NCBI GenBank assembly: GCA_016712105.1
Contig: JADJRU010000001.1
Coordinates: forward strand, 372,001 to 436,000
DNA length: 64,000 nt
Origin: Ahniella sp.
Lineage (GTDB): Bacteria; Pseudomonadota; Gammaproteobacteria; Xanthomonadales; Ahniellaceae
Direction: 5' to 3'
Below are positions 28,799-37,279 of this stretch, in pieces; position 1 is the first letter of the stretch; the number at the start of each line of letters is the position of its first letter. The notes beneath the pieces were generated by a model. It searched no databases. It was given only the letters and a program-made list of their open reading frames with translations, and was not told the origin of the DNA. Made by a program: the position numbers and the translations under genes.

Positions 28799-29719
28799 TC
28801 AGCTTTCAGCGGCGCTGTCTTCTTTGGCCGGCTCGGTCTTGGCGCCGGCCATTTCTGCGCGCAGCTTTTCGACCGATTCCTTGCTGTACCAGCCGCCATC
28901 CACACGCACCATGTCCGACTCGAACTCGAGCGGGGTCTGGAACATCTGGTAGGAAACCTTGACCTTCGCCGCATCACCTTCCTGCGACACAACCTCGGCT
29001 TTCATGGTGTTCATCACGTCGTCCACCGAGAACCCGTAGTTGGCCAGCAGGTCTTTGGTCGCTCGGAACCCGATATTGCCCTTGTCGAGGGCTTCTTCGA
29101 ACTTGAGCGCGCGCACCTGGTCGAGCGATTCGAGCTTCATGTCGCGCGCGGCGGTGCAGACAATGCCGATGGACTTCTGCGCCAGATCAGCGTCGAGGAA
29201 CTTGGCCGAACTGGCCCATGTTCCGAATGCCTGGATGCCGTCCTTCGCCTGCTTCTTCTGCGCGTCGTTCAGATCCTTGCGTTCATCGACCATCGAGCCC
29301 AGAACACCTTGGCCCATGCCAATCCACATCGGCAACTGAAGCTGCGCTTCGGACTGCAGTTCCTTGAACTTCGGTTCCAGTTCCTGCCAGAGCTTCTGTT
29401 CGGCGCCCTCGGCGGTCAACATGGTCATCGTTTCGTTGAACTTGGCGCGATCTTCCTCGGTGATCGGATCGGCCGTCATTTCTTTCGTCCACTCGGTCCG
29501 CATGTGCTCGATCATGTCGGGCGGCGCGGAACTCAGCACCAACGCCTTCAGGTCGCCTTTTTTCAGCGCATCGAGATTGGCGGTAACGGCAGCCGCCGGC
29601 GTGGTGGCTGTATGCGAGGCCGACTTGGCGGTCTGGACCTGGTCGTTGCCGTCCTGGCAGGCGCTCAAGGCCAGGCACGACAGTGCCGCGAAGGCCAGAG
29701 GTTTCAGGGTGAATCGCAT
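28799..29719 (-). CDS. Lipoprotein of unknown function
   Basis: A 306-residue protein. The signal peptide has a lipobox L-A-L-S-A-C-Q (Cys about residue 21), then a Thr/Ala-rich linker and a mostly alpha-helical mature domain with acidic and Met-rich segments. The C-terminal 60 residues include a beta pattern (AAKVKVSYQMFQTPLEFESDM, VRVDGGWYSKESVEKL) that looks like a DUF4878/lumazine-type NTF2 fold. It lies just upstream of plsB in the same direction, with 23 bp between them, so co-transcription is possible. No function is recognised. Confidence 0.75.
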   Translation of the reverse strand: MRFTLKPLAFAALSCLALSACQDGNDQVQTAKSASHTATTPAAAVTANLDALKKGDLKALVLSSAPPDMIEHMRTEWTKEMTADPITEEDRAKFNETMTMLTAEGAEQKLWQELEPKFKELQSEAQLQLPMWIGMGQGVLGSMVDERKDLNDAQKKQAKDGIQAFGTWASSAKFLDADLAQKSIGIVCTAARDMKLESLDQVRALKFEEALDKGNIGFRATKDLLANYGFSVDDVMNTMKAEVVSQEGDAAKVKVSYQMFQTPLEFESDMVRVDGGWYSKESVEKLRAEMAGAKTEPAKEDSAAES

Positions 29720-29944
29720 GTTTGCTCTCCTTGGCGTAAACCGGTCCGGCCGGATTCTGGGGGGCGGCAATGGTGCTCAGGCCGCGCTCAATTGGCAAGA
29801 GCCGGCTGCCCGGGGCCGCCAGATCAACACAGGATTTGTTAGAAAGTCGTGAGCTGGGCGCGCGTATTGTGCGCCGGCCGGCGGCCCTGGCCGCCGTACC
29901 ATACGAATCAACGACTTGCGCCGAAAAGACCGCAGCCGAAACGC

Positions 29945-31316
29945 TTATTCGAAGCCGTTGTTGAACAGCACAACGGAATCGGGAAAGTCAAACCGCAGCA
30001 ATTGGTCCAGATTGGCGTCGGCGACGTACAACTCACCGTCGACATCTTCACCAAATCCGAACAAGCCAAAATCATTCACTTGAATCGGCGCCACCACTCC
30101 GTTCCAGGTACCGGCCGTTTCCGTGCCGATGAAGATTTCGCCAGTGCAGTAGTCGCCGTAGAAATACTTGCCGTAAGCACTCAGCGACGAGCCGCGATAC
30201 CGGTAACCGCCGATCACCGAACATCGGCCGGTCGAGTTGTAGTGCAGAATCGGCAGCGTGTGGGGGGTGGTCAGGTTCGTGCAGGTTCCGGCAGTTGCGC
30301 CTCGGTTGAACGGGCCTTCACAAGGGTCCCAGCCGTAGTTCTCGCCACCAATGCTTGCGACTGGCTGGAAACTGACTTCCTCGGTCGTTCCCTGACCTAC
30401 ATCACCCAGATACATGTCGCCATTCAAACGGTCAAAACTGAATCGGAACGGGTTGCGCAGACCATAGGCCCAAACCTCGTCACACGGATCGGCGCCATCG
30501 ATCAAAGCCGGATTCAGCTGGTCGGGCGCCTGCCGGGACTCGATAGTTTGCAACGACCGTACTGTCGGCCGCAGCCGGCAGGTCCATCGCTCCACAGAGA
30601 CCTGCGGCATTGAGCTTGGTGGTCGTGCCATCGACGTCAATCCGCACCAACTTGCCGAGCAAGGCGCGCGAATCAGCGTCGCCGGCACCGAGCCCGGTGA
30701 AATTGGTGTCGACCCCACAATTCGTTCCGTTGTTGAGGCTCGCCGGATTCAGCGTCTGGGCACGATTACAGGGGTCAAAGCTACCGCCGCCGTCGCCCAT
30801 CGGCACATACAACAGGCCATCCGGGCCAAACGCCAGATCGCCAGCATTGTGGTTTGCGGAGTCCTGGTCGATCCGCAAGACCACCGCACAGGACGCATGG
30901 TTCACACGATCCGGGTTGCCCGCCTCGCGCTGGAAGCGCGCCACCACGGTGTCGCCGCGGCCGTCGGTAAAGTTGATGAACAAAGTGCCGTTGCTGGCGT
31001 ATTGCGGATGGAACGCCAGGCCCAACAGGCCGCGCTCGCCGCCAGTCGTGAACCCGAGTGTGCCGTTGCTGCCATCCGGAAAGGCACAGGTGGTGATCGA
31101 CGCCGTTTCCAGAAACGGCGTGACATCCACCGAGTTCGGCGCACGCAGGATGCGGATCGAACCACCCTGCAGAACGAGGAACTTTCGCGCATCGCCGGCA
31201 TGCCGGATCTGCACGATGTCCGGAACCCCGGTGGCGACGGTGGTCAACGTGAATGTCTGGGCGACGGTGAGGGTTGGCACCATGGCCAAGGCACTGCACA
31301 ACAGGCGGCGAAACAT
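29945..31316 (-). CDS. Secreted PQQ-type sugar dehydrogenase (GSDH family), frameshifted
   Basis: About 456 residues when repaired. It has a signal peptide (residues 1-19, LTVA-QT). The beta-propeller follows with GERGLLGLAFHP, NFTDGRGDTVVARF and LAFGPDGLLYVPMGDGG, then AYGLRNPFRFSFD, DVGQGTTEEV, NYGWDPCEG and GGYRYRG. These are hallmarks of soluble glucose/sorbosone dehydrogenases, which oxidise sugars in the periplasm with PQQ. A one-base indel near 30525-30545 separates YRVPA from QLNPALIDG. The last residues are VVLFNNGFE, a tail shared with other exported proteins in this window. The ATG at 31316 is chosen because it begins the signal peptide. Confidence 0.85.
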
Positions 31317-31425
31317 CGGCGGCTCCAAAATGGGAAACATGCTGAAACAATTACCGCAGCATACCCCGGCACACCGTGAATCGCCCAGCAGTTCGAGAAT
31401 TCCCACGAATGTCGAGACAATCAGG

Positions 31426-33244
31426 ATAGGGGCCGATCATCGTTGATCGGACCCCTCCCACACCACCGGACAGGCGGGTCCGCATCCGGCGGTTCGAGCG
31501 ATTGAGGTCAAGAGAGACGGGGAACGCCGAGCCGGTCGAAGTAGCGGATCGGCAAGGCGCGGTTGAGGCGGCGACAACCGTTGACCCACCAGCAGCGCAT
31601 GTTGTGAGCAACTTTGGTGGCATCGCTGGCGCTCGCGCCCAGGGCAGTCAGTGCGTGGAAGGCGGTACGCCCCTGCTTCCACTGCTTCAGATGCATGACC
31701 CGCAGTCGATGACGCAGCCATTCGTCCAGGGCTCGGAACGTACTGGGCGCTTCCGCCAGACGGAAGTAGTGCTTCCACCCGGGTAGATACGCGCGCAGGT
31801 TCTCCACAACCTGTTCGATGCTGTGACCACCGCTGCGGCGTGTCATCTGCCGGATACGGACTTTGAAGGTGGCCAGTGCTTGGGGTGCCACGCGGCGTTT
31901 GATCTGGCCCCGCTGCCAGTAGAAGCTGAAGCCGAGGAACTTGCGCTGCGTCGCTTTGGCGACCGCGCTCTTGTGCTCGTTGACCTTCAGCTTGAGCCGA
32001 CCATAGAGCTTGCGCAACCCAGCCAGTACCCGCTCGCCACTCGCGCGACTGCGTACGTACACGTTGCAGTCGTCCGCGTAACGAACAAAATGATGGCCGC
32101 GCTGTTCCAGCGCCCGATCGACTTCGTCCAGCAGCACATTGGCCAGCAACGGCGACAGTGGACCACCCTGCGGCGTCCCCTCATGGCGATCCATCACCAG
32201 TCCATTCGCCAGCATGCCCGCTTGCAGGTAGCGCCGAATCAGCTTCAGTATCCGCCGATCCGCGATGCGTCGTTCCAACCGGCTCATCAGCACATCGTGA
32301 TTGACGCGGTCGAAGAACTTTTCCAAGTCCACATCCACCACGAACGTCCGCCCTGCCTGCACATGCGATTGCGCCTTCAGCACCGCCTGATGCGCGCTGC
32401 GCCCCGGACGAAAACCGTAGGAATGATCCGAAAACCCCGGATCGATCAGCGGTTGCAGCACCTGCAGCAACGATTGTTGGATCAGTCGATCCGTCACCGT
32501 TGGAATGCCCAACTCACGCTGGCTGCCATCTGGCTTCGGGATCAGCACGCGGCGCACCGGTTGTGGCCGGTATGTCCCGTTCAGAATCGCCGCCTTGATA
32601 GATGTCCAATGCGATTGCAGCAGCACCCACGTTTCGAGATCGACAGCCCGTCGCTGCCTGCACTTCCCTTGTTTGCCTTGACGCGCTTCCATGCCTTCAG
32701 CATGTTCTCTCTCGTCAGCGCCGCTTCCAGCAGCGCCGTTCCCGAGTTCGTTGGTTCAGGCTGAGCCCTCTCGGCTTCATCACCCGCAACTCGACCCGCG
32801 ACTTCATCGCGTCCCGACTTTGCTGGCCCCGTTGGTCTGGGCTTCTGATGCATGGCCTCGCCGATCATCCCGACAACTCACTCTCTCGCTCGTTCGGCCC
32901 TTCGCCTTGCGGCTACTACGGCCTCTGCTGACTTCTCGCTCCGCATCGCTGCGTCGGACTTTCACCCACAAGGCGAGATCTCCCCGGGTAAGAACGCACT
33001 CCTTCACTACACGACCGCCAGATTTACGCCGCCTGATCCTTGACCACAAAAGCTTCGCGGAATCTTGACCGCTCGCCTTGATCGGCACCGCCTTCTATCC
33101 GGTTCTTGTTCATCGGCCCGCAGTTTCGCTCCACGCTTCCTCCCCACGGTCGGTCGCCCTTCCGCAGTTGCGCTTCACTTCGCTCACTGTGGTCAGCTTG
33201 CGAGAGGACTTGCACCTCCAAGAGTGCGCCCGTGCCGGGCGCAC
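31426..33244 (-). mobile_element. Group II intron
   Basis: About 1.82 kb on the minus strand. The 5' end is GTGCGCCCGG at 33244, followed by a GGAGGTGCAAGTCCTC hairpin, as usual for bacterial introns. The 3' end has domain V at 31461-31496 (GGATGCGG...CCTGTCCGG pairing) and a domain VI hairpin at 31429-31457, ending near CCCCTAT. It encodes its own reverse transcriptase, here frameshifted. The 5' exon junction lies directly behind a terminator hairpin and its T tract (CCCTTTTCTT|GTGCG), the target preference known for class C introns. RNA class was not otherwise determined, and the 3' boundary is uncertain by a few bases. Confidence 0.85.
31508..32868 (-). CDS. ltrA: Group II intron-encoded reverse transcriptase/maturase (LtrA type), frameshifted
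   Basis: About 450 residues when repaired. The N-terminus (MHQKPRPTGPAKSG, AWKRVKANKGSAGSDGL) is in one frame. After an indel near 32640 the frame continues with RPQPVRRVLIPKPDGSQRELGIPTVTDRLIQQ, GFRPGRSAHQAV, TPQGGPLSPLLANVLLDEVD and the catalytic YADD in VRYADDCNVYV. The maturase X domain follows (LPGWKHYFRLAE, LRHRLRVMHLKQWKQG). No HNH endonuclease domain follows. It splices and retromobilises the intron that contains it, and because of the frameshift this copy is probably inactive unless the indel is a sequencing error. Confidence 0.88.
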
Positions 33245-33272
33245 AAGAAAAGGGCCGCCGAAGCGGCCCTTC
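33245..33272 (-). terminator. Terminator of the Tyr/Gly-rich secreted protein gene; intron insertion site
   Basis: On the minus strand AGGGCCGC-TTCG-GCGGCCCT (8-bp stem, UUCG tetraloop) is followed by TTTTCTT. The group II intron begins immediately after. Confidence 0.9.
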
Positions 33273-33292
33273 CCCAGTCCAACTGCGATCGA

Positions 33293-33736
33293 TCAATATC
33301 GGTCGTAGCGGTCGTAGTGGTCGTAACGATCCCGGCGACGGTAGTCATCGCGGTAGCGGTCGCGGTAACCACGACCATGGCCGTAGTAGCGATCGCCCGG
33401 CAAACGATAGTAGTCACCATCGTTGTAGTAGCCGCCATTGTGGTGACCGCCGCCGTGGTAATGGCTCAGGCGGTGTGTCGGGCACCAGGGCGCACGCGGC
33501 ACATAGTGGCGCGGCTGCGGATAGACCCCGTAGGCGCGGTAACCGTAACGGCCCGGGCGCACATAGTCGGGATGCAGACCGCCACCCACCGAGATGCCAT
33601 AGCCGGGACCGTAGCCACCACCACCGTAGTAGCTGATCGACCAGCGGTCATGACCGGCCTCCGCACGACCCGAACTGACCAAGGCCAGGGCGAGTGCCGC
33701 CACCATTACCAAAACCAGCTTGCCAAAACCATTCAT
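33293..33736 (-). CDS. Secreted Tyr/Gly/His/Arg-rich low-complexity protein
   Basis: A 147-residue protein with a signal peptide (residues 1-25, SSGRAEA). The mature part is dominated by Gly-Tyr repeats (YYGGGGYGPGYG), then His/Gly/Asn clusters (HYHGGGHHNGGYYND) and finally Arg-Tyr-Asp repeats ending RYDHYDRYDRY. The composition suggests a disordered, possibly metal-binding or surface-coating protein. No domain is recognised. It is monocistronic, with a strong terminator. Confidence 0.75.
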   Translation of the reverse strand: MNGFGKLVLVMVAALALALVSSGRAEAGHDRWSISYYGGGGYGPGYGISVGGGLHPDYVRPGRYGYRAYGVYPQPRHYVPRAPWCPTHRLSHYHGGGHHNGGYYNDGDYYRLPGDRYYGHGRGYRDRYRDDYRRRDRYDHYDRYDRY

Positions 33737-33886
33737 GTCCGCCTCCGATTGGGGTAGGCCTATTGTGGATTTGCAGGATGAATCGCGGCTTAAATTCGGG
33801 GGTGCCGTTTGCGGCCGTTCAGCCTGCACGAGTTGATGTGTTGTGTGGGTTCATCTTCCAACCGTTCCGACCGAGGATTTACAGTC

Positions 33887-34261
33887 ATGGACAGCGTGTC
33901 GATCGTCCGGCAATTCTGGGCGCTGATGGCCAGCAACAACTTCGATTCCGTTGCGGCCGTGCTGCATGAGCGATTCGTTCTGGACTGGCCACAATCCGGC
34001 GAACGGATTCGCGGGGCCGCCCATTTCGCCGGCATGAATCGTGAGTATCCGGCTCATGGCCCCTGGCGGTTCGAGATCCGGCGATTGTTCGGATCGGGCG
34101 ACACGGCGGTCAGCGAGGTGCAGGTGACCGATGGCGCGGTGACGGCGGTGGCCATCAGTTTCTTCCGGATCGAGGACAGCCGGATCGTGCACATCACCGA
34201 ATACTGGCCCGATCCGTTCCCGGCGCCGGCTTCGCGGGCGCGCTGGGTCGAGTTGTCCTGA
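33887..34261 (+). CDS. SnoaL/NTF2-like protein
   Basis: A 124-residue protein of the NTF2-like cone fold. It has an N-terminal helix VRQFWALMASNNFDSVAAVL, the strand FVLDWPQSGERIRG and the C-terminal strand pair FFRIEDSRIVHITEYWPDPFP. Members are small ketosteroid-isomerase-like enzymes or binding proteins, and no substrate is predictable. The ATG at 33887 is chosen over an in-frame start at 33809 that has no similarity. Its TGA overlaps the next ATG (TGATG). Confidence 0.85.
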   Translation: MDSVSIVRQFWALMASNNFDSVAAVLHERFVLDWPQSGERIRGAAHFAGMNREYPAHGPWRFEIRRLFGSGDTAVSEVQVTDGAVTAVAISFFRIEDSRIVHITEYWPDPFPAPASRARWVELS

Positions 34262-34758
34262 TGCGGATCGAAGGGTTTGCGCCATTGGCCCGGGCCGACG
34301 CCCGGGTACTCGTGCTGGGCAGTATGCCCGGCCAGGCCTCACTCGACGCCGGGCGGTACTACGCCCACCCACGGAATACGTTTTGGCGAATCATGGGCGA
34401 GATCCATGGTTTTGCGCCCGACGCGCCCTATGCGACGCGCGTGACGATGCTGCTCGATGCTGGCGTGGCGCTTTGGGACGTTCTCCACACCTGCGTTCGG
34501 CCGGGCAGTCTGGACAGCCGGATCGACGCGCCAGAAGCCAATGACCTGGCCGGATTCCTGGGCGATCACCCGGCCATCCGGCGCATCGTGTTCAACGGCG
34601 CGGCCGCCGAAGCACTGTTCCGACGTCATGTCCTGCCCGAACTTGATCCTGCGGCTCAACAGATTCTCCGGCTCCGACTGCCCTCCACAAGTCCTGCCCA
34701 TGCCAGCGTCGCACTGCCGGCGAAAACCGCCGCCTGGGCTGCGGCCTTCAGGCCATGA
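34261..34758 (+). CDS. DNA-deoxyinosine glycosylase (UDG superfamily, family 6-like)
   Basis: A 165-residue DNA repair enzyme of the uracil-DNA glycosylase superfamily. The motif LVLGSMPGQASLDAGRYYAHPRNTFWRIMG is characteristic of the hypoxanthine-DNA glycosylase group. A C-terminal motif LPSTSPAHAS is also present. It removes deaminated bases such as hypoxanthine from DNA in the cytoplasm. It is translationally coupled to the SnoaL-like gene and followed by sodB. Confidence 0.9.
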   Translation: MRIEGFAPLARADARVLVLGSMPGQASLDAGRYYAHPRNTFWRIMGEIHGFAPDAPYATRVTMLLDAGVALWDVLHTCVRPGSLDSRIDAPEANDLAGFLGDHPAIRRIVFNGAAAEALFRRHVLPELDPAAQQILRLRLPSTSPAHASVALPAKTAAWAAAFRP

Positions 34759-34821
34759 ACGGAGGAATCACGGCGGGCTGCTATTCTTCCCGGCCCTACT
34801 GCCCACTGCCCGAGGTTCCTC

Positions 34822-35400
34822 ATGGCCATTGAACTGCCCGCCCTGCCTTATGCCCGCGACGCCCTGGCGCCGCACATTTCCGCGGAAACGATCGATTTCC
34901 ATTACGGCAAACATCATCAGACCTACGTGACCAATCTGAACAACCAGATCAAGGGCACGGAGTTCGAGGCCCTGAGCCTGGAAGAGATCATCCGCAAGTC
35001 CTCCGGCGGCATGTTCAACAACGCCGCACAGATCTGGAACCACACGTTCTACTGGAACTGCCTCAAGCCCAACGGCGGTGGCGAACCCACCGGCAAGCTG
35101 GCCGACGCCATCACCAAGTCGTTCGGTTCGTTCCAGGCGTTCAAGGACCAGTTCACGCAGACTGCATTGACCACGTTCGGCTCCGGTTGGGCCTGGCTGG
35201 TCCAGCGCGCCGATGGCAGCCTGGCCCTGGTCAGCACGTCGAATGCCGCCACCCCACTGACCGGCACGGATCGTGCGCTGCTCACCTGCGACGTCTGGGA
35301 ACACGCGTACTACATCGACTTCCGCAACGCCCGCGCCAAGTACGTGGAAACGTTCTGGAACCTCGTGAACTGGGACTACGTCTCGGCTCAGATGGCCTGA
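34822..35400 (+). CDS. sodB: Superoxide dismutase [Fe]
   Basis: A 192-residue cytoplasmic enzyme dismutating superoxide. Metal ligands are visible as His in FHYGKHHQTYV, His in WNHTFYWNCL, and Asp and His in CDVWEHAYYIDF. The sequence type (GGMFNNAAQIWNH, FGSGWAWLV) is that of the Fe-specific family. The ATG at 34822 follows a GAGGTT site. A strong terminator closes the unit. Confidence 0.97.
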   Translation: MAIELPALPYARDALAPHISAETIDFHYGKHHQTYVTNLNNQIKGTEFEALSLEEIIRKSSGGMFNNAAQIWNHTFYWNCLKPNGGGEPTGKLADAITKSFGSFQAFKDQFTQTALTTFGSGWAWLVQRADGSLALVSTSNAATPLTGTDRALLTCDVWEHAYYIDFRNARAKYVETFWNLVNWDYVSAQMA

Positions 35401-35427
35401 TCAACCAGGCACATCAGTGCCCATGCG

Positions 35428-35458
35428 CGCCGGACCGGTAACGGTCCGGCGTTTTTTT
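35428..35458 (+). terminator. Rho-independent terminator after sodB
   Basis: A perfect 10-bp stem CGCCGGACCG/CGGTCCGGCG with a GTAA loop, followed by seven T. Confidence 0.95.
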
Positions 35459-35484
35459 GAATCAATCCAAGGACGGAGTGTCCA

Positions 35485-36207
35485 ATGTTGCTCAAACGTA
35501 TTCTGCTTTTGTGTGTGATCGTGTCCCTGAATGCCTGCGTGAGCCTCCCGCAGAAAGCCTTCAACAAGGGCGCCCACGACATCAAGACCATCGAAGTGCT
35601 GCCGATGGCCAATACTGAAGCCCAAGTCAGTTACCCGCACCCGGGCCTCAACTTCGGCTTGATTGGTGCCACGGTTGCGCTGGCCGAACTGAACGCCAAA
35701 GGCAACACGCTCCAGAAACAACTGGATGCTGCACAGTTTGACCAGTACGAGTCATTCCGTGTGTCGTTCGACAAGGCGATGACCGAACGCGGCTACACCT
35801 TGATCTGGAGCGACCCGGTCGCTGCCGGTAAAAAGGACAAGACCAAACGCGGTGCCTGGAACCTTCGCAAGTCCGCTCAAGCGACCGATCGCGCCGATGC
35901 ACAACTCGACGTGAATCTGGTGTTTTATGGTTATGCGGCGTCCGGTGCCGGCAAGAACTCGCCGTATCGACCGACCATCTCTCTGGCCGCCCAACTGTTC
36001 GATGCTTCGGGCAAAAAGAAGCTGTTCAGCGACGTCGTCATGTATCACAACATGGGTGGAATCGGGTCCAAGGCCATCACGATCGAGCCCGATCCGGCGT
36101 TTTCGTATCCGAAGTTCGACGATGTGGAAGCTGCCGGTGCATCAGTCGCTGACGGTCTGGACGCCGCCATCCGCGCGAGCGCCGAGGCCATGGCGCGCCA
36201 ACTGTGA
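35485..36207 (+). CDS. Lipoprotein of unknown function
   Basis: A 240-residue protein with a clear lipobox (S-L-N-A-C, Cys about residue 18). The mature domain starts with a strand-rich part (IKTIEVLPMANTEAQVSY) that resembles GNA1162/DUF799-type or CsgG-like lipoprotein folds. The end is KFDDVEAAGASVADGLDAAIRASAEAMARQL. The next gene starts inside its stop codon, so the two are co-translated. No function is recognised. Confidence 0.75.
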   Translation: MLLKRILLLCVIVSLNACVSLPQKAFNKGAHDIKTIEVLPMANTEAQVSYPHPGLNFGLIGATVALAELNAKGNTLQKQLDAAQFDQYESFRVSFDKAMTERGYTLIWSDPVAAGKKDKTKRGAWNLRKSAQATDRADAQLDVNLVFYGYAASGAGKNSPYRPTISLAAQLFDASGKKKLFSDVVMYHNMGGIGSKAITIEPDPAFSYPKFDDVEAAGASVADGLDAAIRASAEAMARQL

Positions 36208-36818
36208 GCACGCTGCTGCGGTACACGTTGATGCTGGCGAGCACCGGCCTGGCTTTTGCCGGCTCGGCGCTGGCCGGCAAATCCGACCCGCCGCAGCCCC
36301 GTTGCGTCGAAAGCCTGTCCGAGCTGCCGCTCCTGAAGGCGCACATCAAGGGTGAACGCTCGGCAAAATCCTTGCCGTTTGCGCGCAATGCTCGTTGCCT
36401 GCGTTTCAGTGACGGCCACGAAGAACCGGTGATGGTGTATGCGGTCACCCTGCCCTCGCCCGTTCAGATCACGGTGGAAGTCGACAATCGCCGCAAGACG
36501 ATTCTTGCGGCGCGTATCGAAGCACTCGACGAACACCGTGAACTCGTCGCCGCGTACCCATTCGATGCGTTCACGCGCCGCGGTGGCCATTACTCGCTCA
36601 CGCTGTTCGGCAACGACCCGGATCGCCCGATCCGTTACCTGCTCGTGCGCATCGACGGCGAAGCCATCGGCCGCACCGATACGCGGATGGTCAGCAGCAT
36701 GGCGTTTTTCCCCTTGCCCGGCGGCAGTTACAACCACTCCTACGAGTCACGGTTGATCAGCGAGATGGGCGACACCGGCTGGATCGAGGTCGAGCAAAGC
36801 GCCTTGACCGAGGAGTGA
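36204..36818 (+). CDS. Secreted protein of unknown function, coupled to the lipoprotein gene
   Basis: A 204-residue protein with a signal peptide (residues 1-24, SALA-GK). The mature part is beta-rich, with two early cysteines (PRCVESL and ARCLRF, probably a disulphide). It ends in segments such as RYLLVRIDGEAIGRTD and GGSYNHSYESRLISEMGDTGWIEVE. The size and the fold pattern recall MalM-like periplasmic proteins, but this is weak. The GTG at 36204 overlaps the stop of the lipoprotein gene. Confidence 0.72.
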   Translation: MSTLLRYTLMLASTGLAFAGSALAGKSDPPQPRCVESLSELPLLKAHIKGERSAKSLPFARNARCLRFSDGHEEPVMVYAVTLPSPVQITVEVDNRRKTILAARIEALDEHRELVAAYPFDAFTRRGGHYSLTLFGNDPDRPIRYLLVRIDGEAIGRTDTRMVSSMAFFPLPGGSYNHSYESRLISEMGDTGWIEVEQSALTEE

Positions 36819-36849
36819 CCCGCAATGGCGGATCACTCCCTCTTGTTTT
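36812..36849 (+). terminator. Terminator after the lipoprotein/secreted-protein unit
   Basis: A stem of 12 pairs with one mismatch (GGAGTGACCCGC/GCGGATCACTCC), an AATG loop, then CTCTTGTTTT. The stem overlaps the stop codon region. Confidence 0.8.
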
Positions 36850-36887
36850 GATGGCCGCATGAGCCGTGACCCTTCAGCGTTCAGCGT

Positions 36888-37211
36888 TCAGCGCCGGGGC
36901 GCGGCCAAGGTTTCGACCATCGCCCGAAGTGCGGCGAGTTCAGCGCGCAACGCGGCATTCTCTTCGTCGAGCTTGCGGTTGAGGCCCTGAATCGCGGCGA
37001 GTGCGACACCATCGGCATCGACCGTGGCGATCGACTTGCCATCGCCGGCGAGATTAAACGCCGCCTTGAAGTCTTCGGCGATCGGCCCGAGGTGCGTGCC
37101 TTCGGTGGAATCCCGATAGGTCCACGTGCCGATCGGAAGTGCGACCAGACGATCGAGGATCACCATCGGATCCACCACACCGAAGTCGGTCTTGCAGCTG
37201 ACGCTGAGCAC
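36888..37211 (-). pseudogene. Truncated tail-fibre-type protein: peptidase S74 chaperone domain only
   Basis: About 105 residues corresponding only to the C-terminal intramolecular chaperone domain (peptidase S74) of tail-fibre or adhesin-like proteins. It shows KTDFGVVDPMVILDRLVALP, TWTYRD, HLGPIAEDFKAAF, ATVDADGVALAAIQGLN and a C-terminal coiled coil. The full protein should have a long trimeric fibre upstream. Here the fibre is missing, and the domain is joined directly to a GCTGGGCTTCGC palindromic repeat (37193-37216). It looks like the remnant of a deletion between repeats. Confidence 0.75.
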
Positions 37212-37216
37212 AGCGA
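37193..37216. repeat. Copy of the GCTGGGC...GCCCAGC palindromic repeat at the break of the S74 remnant
   Basis: ACGCTGAGCACAGCGAAGCCCAGC matches the family at 5.4, 7.8 and 11.8 kb and marks the point where the fibre sequence ends. Confidence 0.65.
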
Positions 37217-37279
37217 AGCCCAGCTTGCCGCAAGGCCCGCAGTCTGAACTTCTGCGGCAAAGGCCTTGCGGCTCAAGAA

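Noticed and set aside
29849..30613. Plus-strand open frame opposite the sugar dehydrogenase
   Set aside because: The minus strand carries clear dehydrogenase motifs; the plus frame is a shadow.
31508..32868. Retron or defence-type reverse transcriptase
   Set aside because: Domain V/VI RNA at the 3' side, GTGCG at the 5' side and the maturase X domain identify a group II intron.
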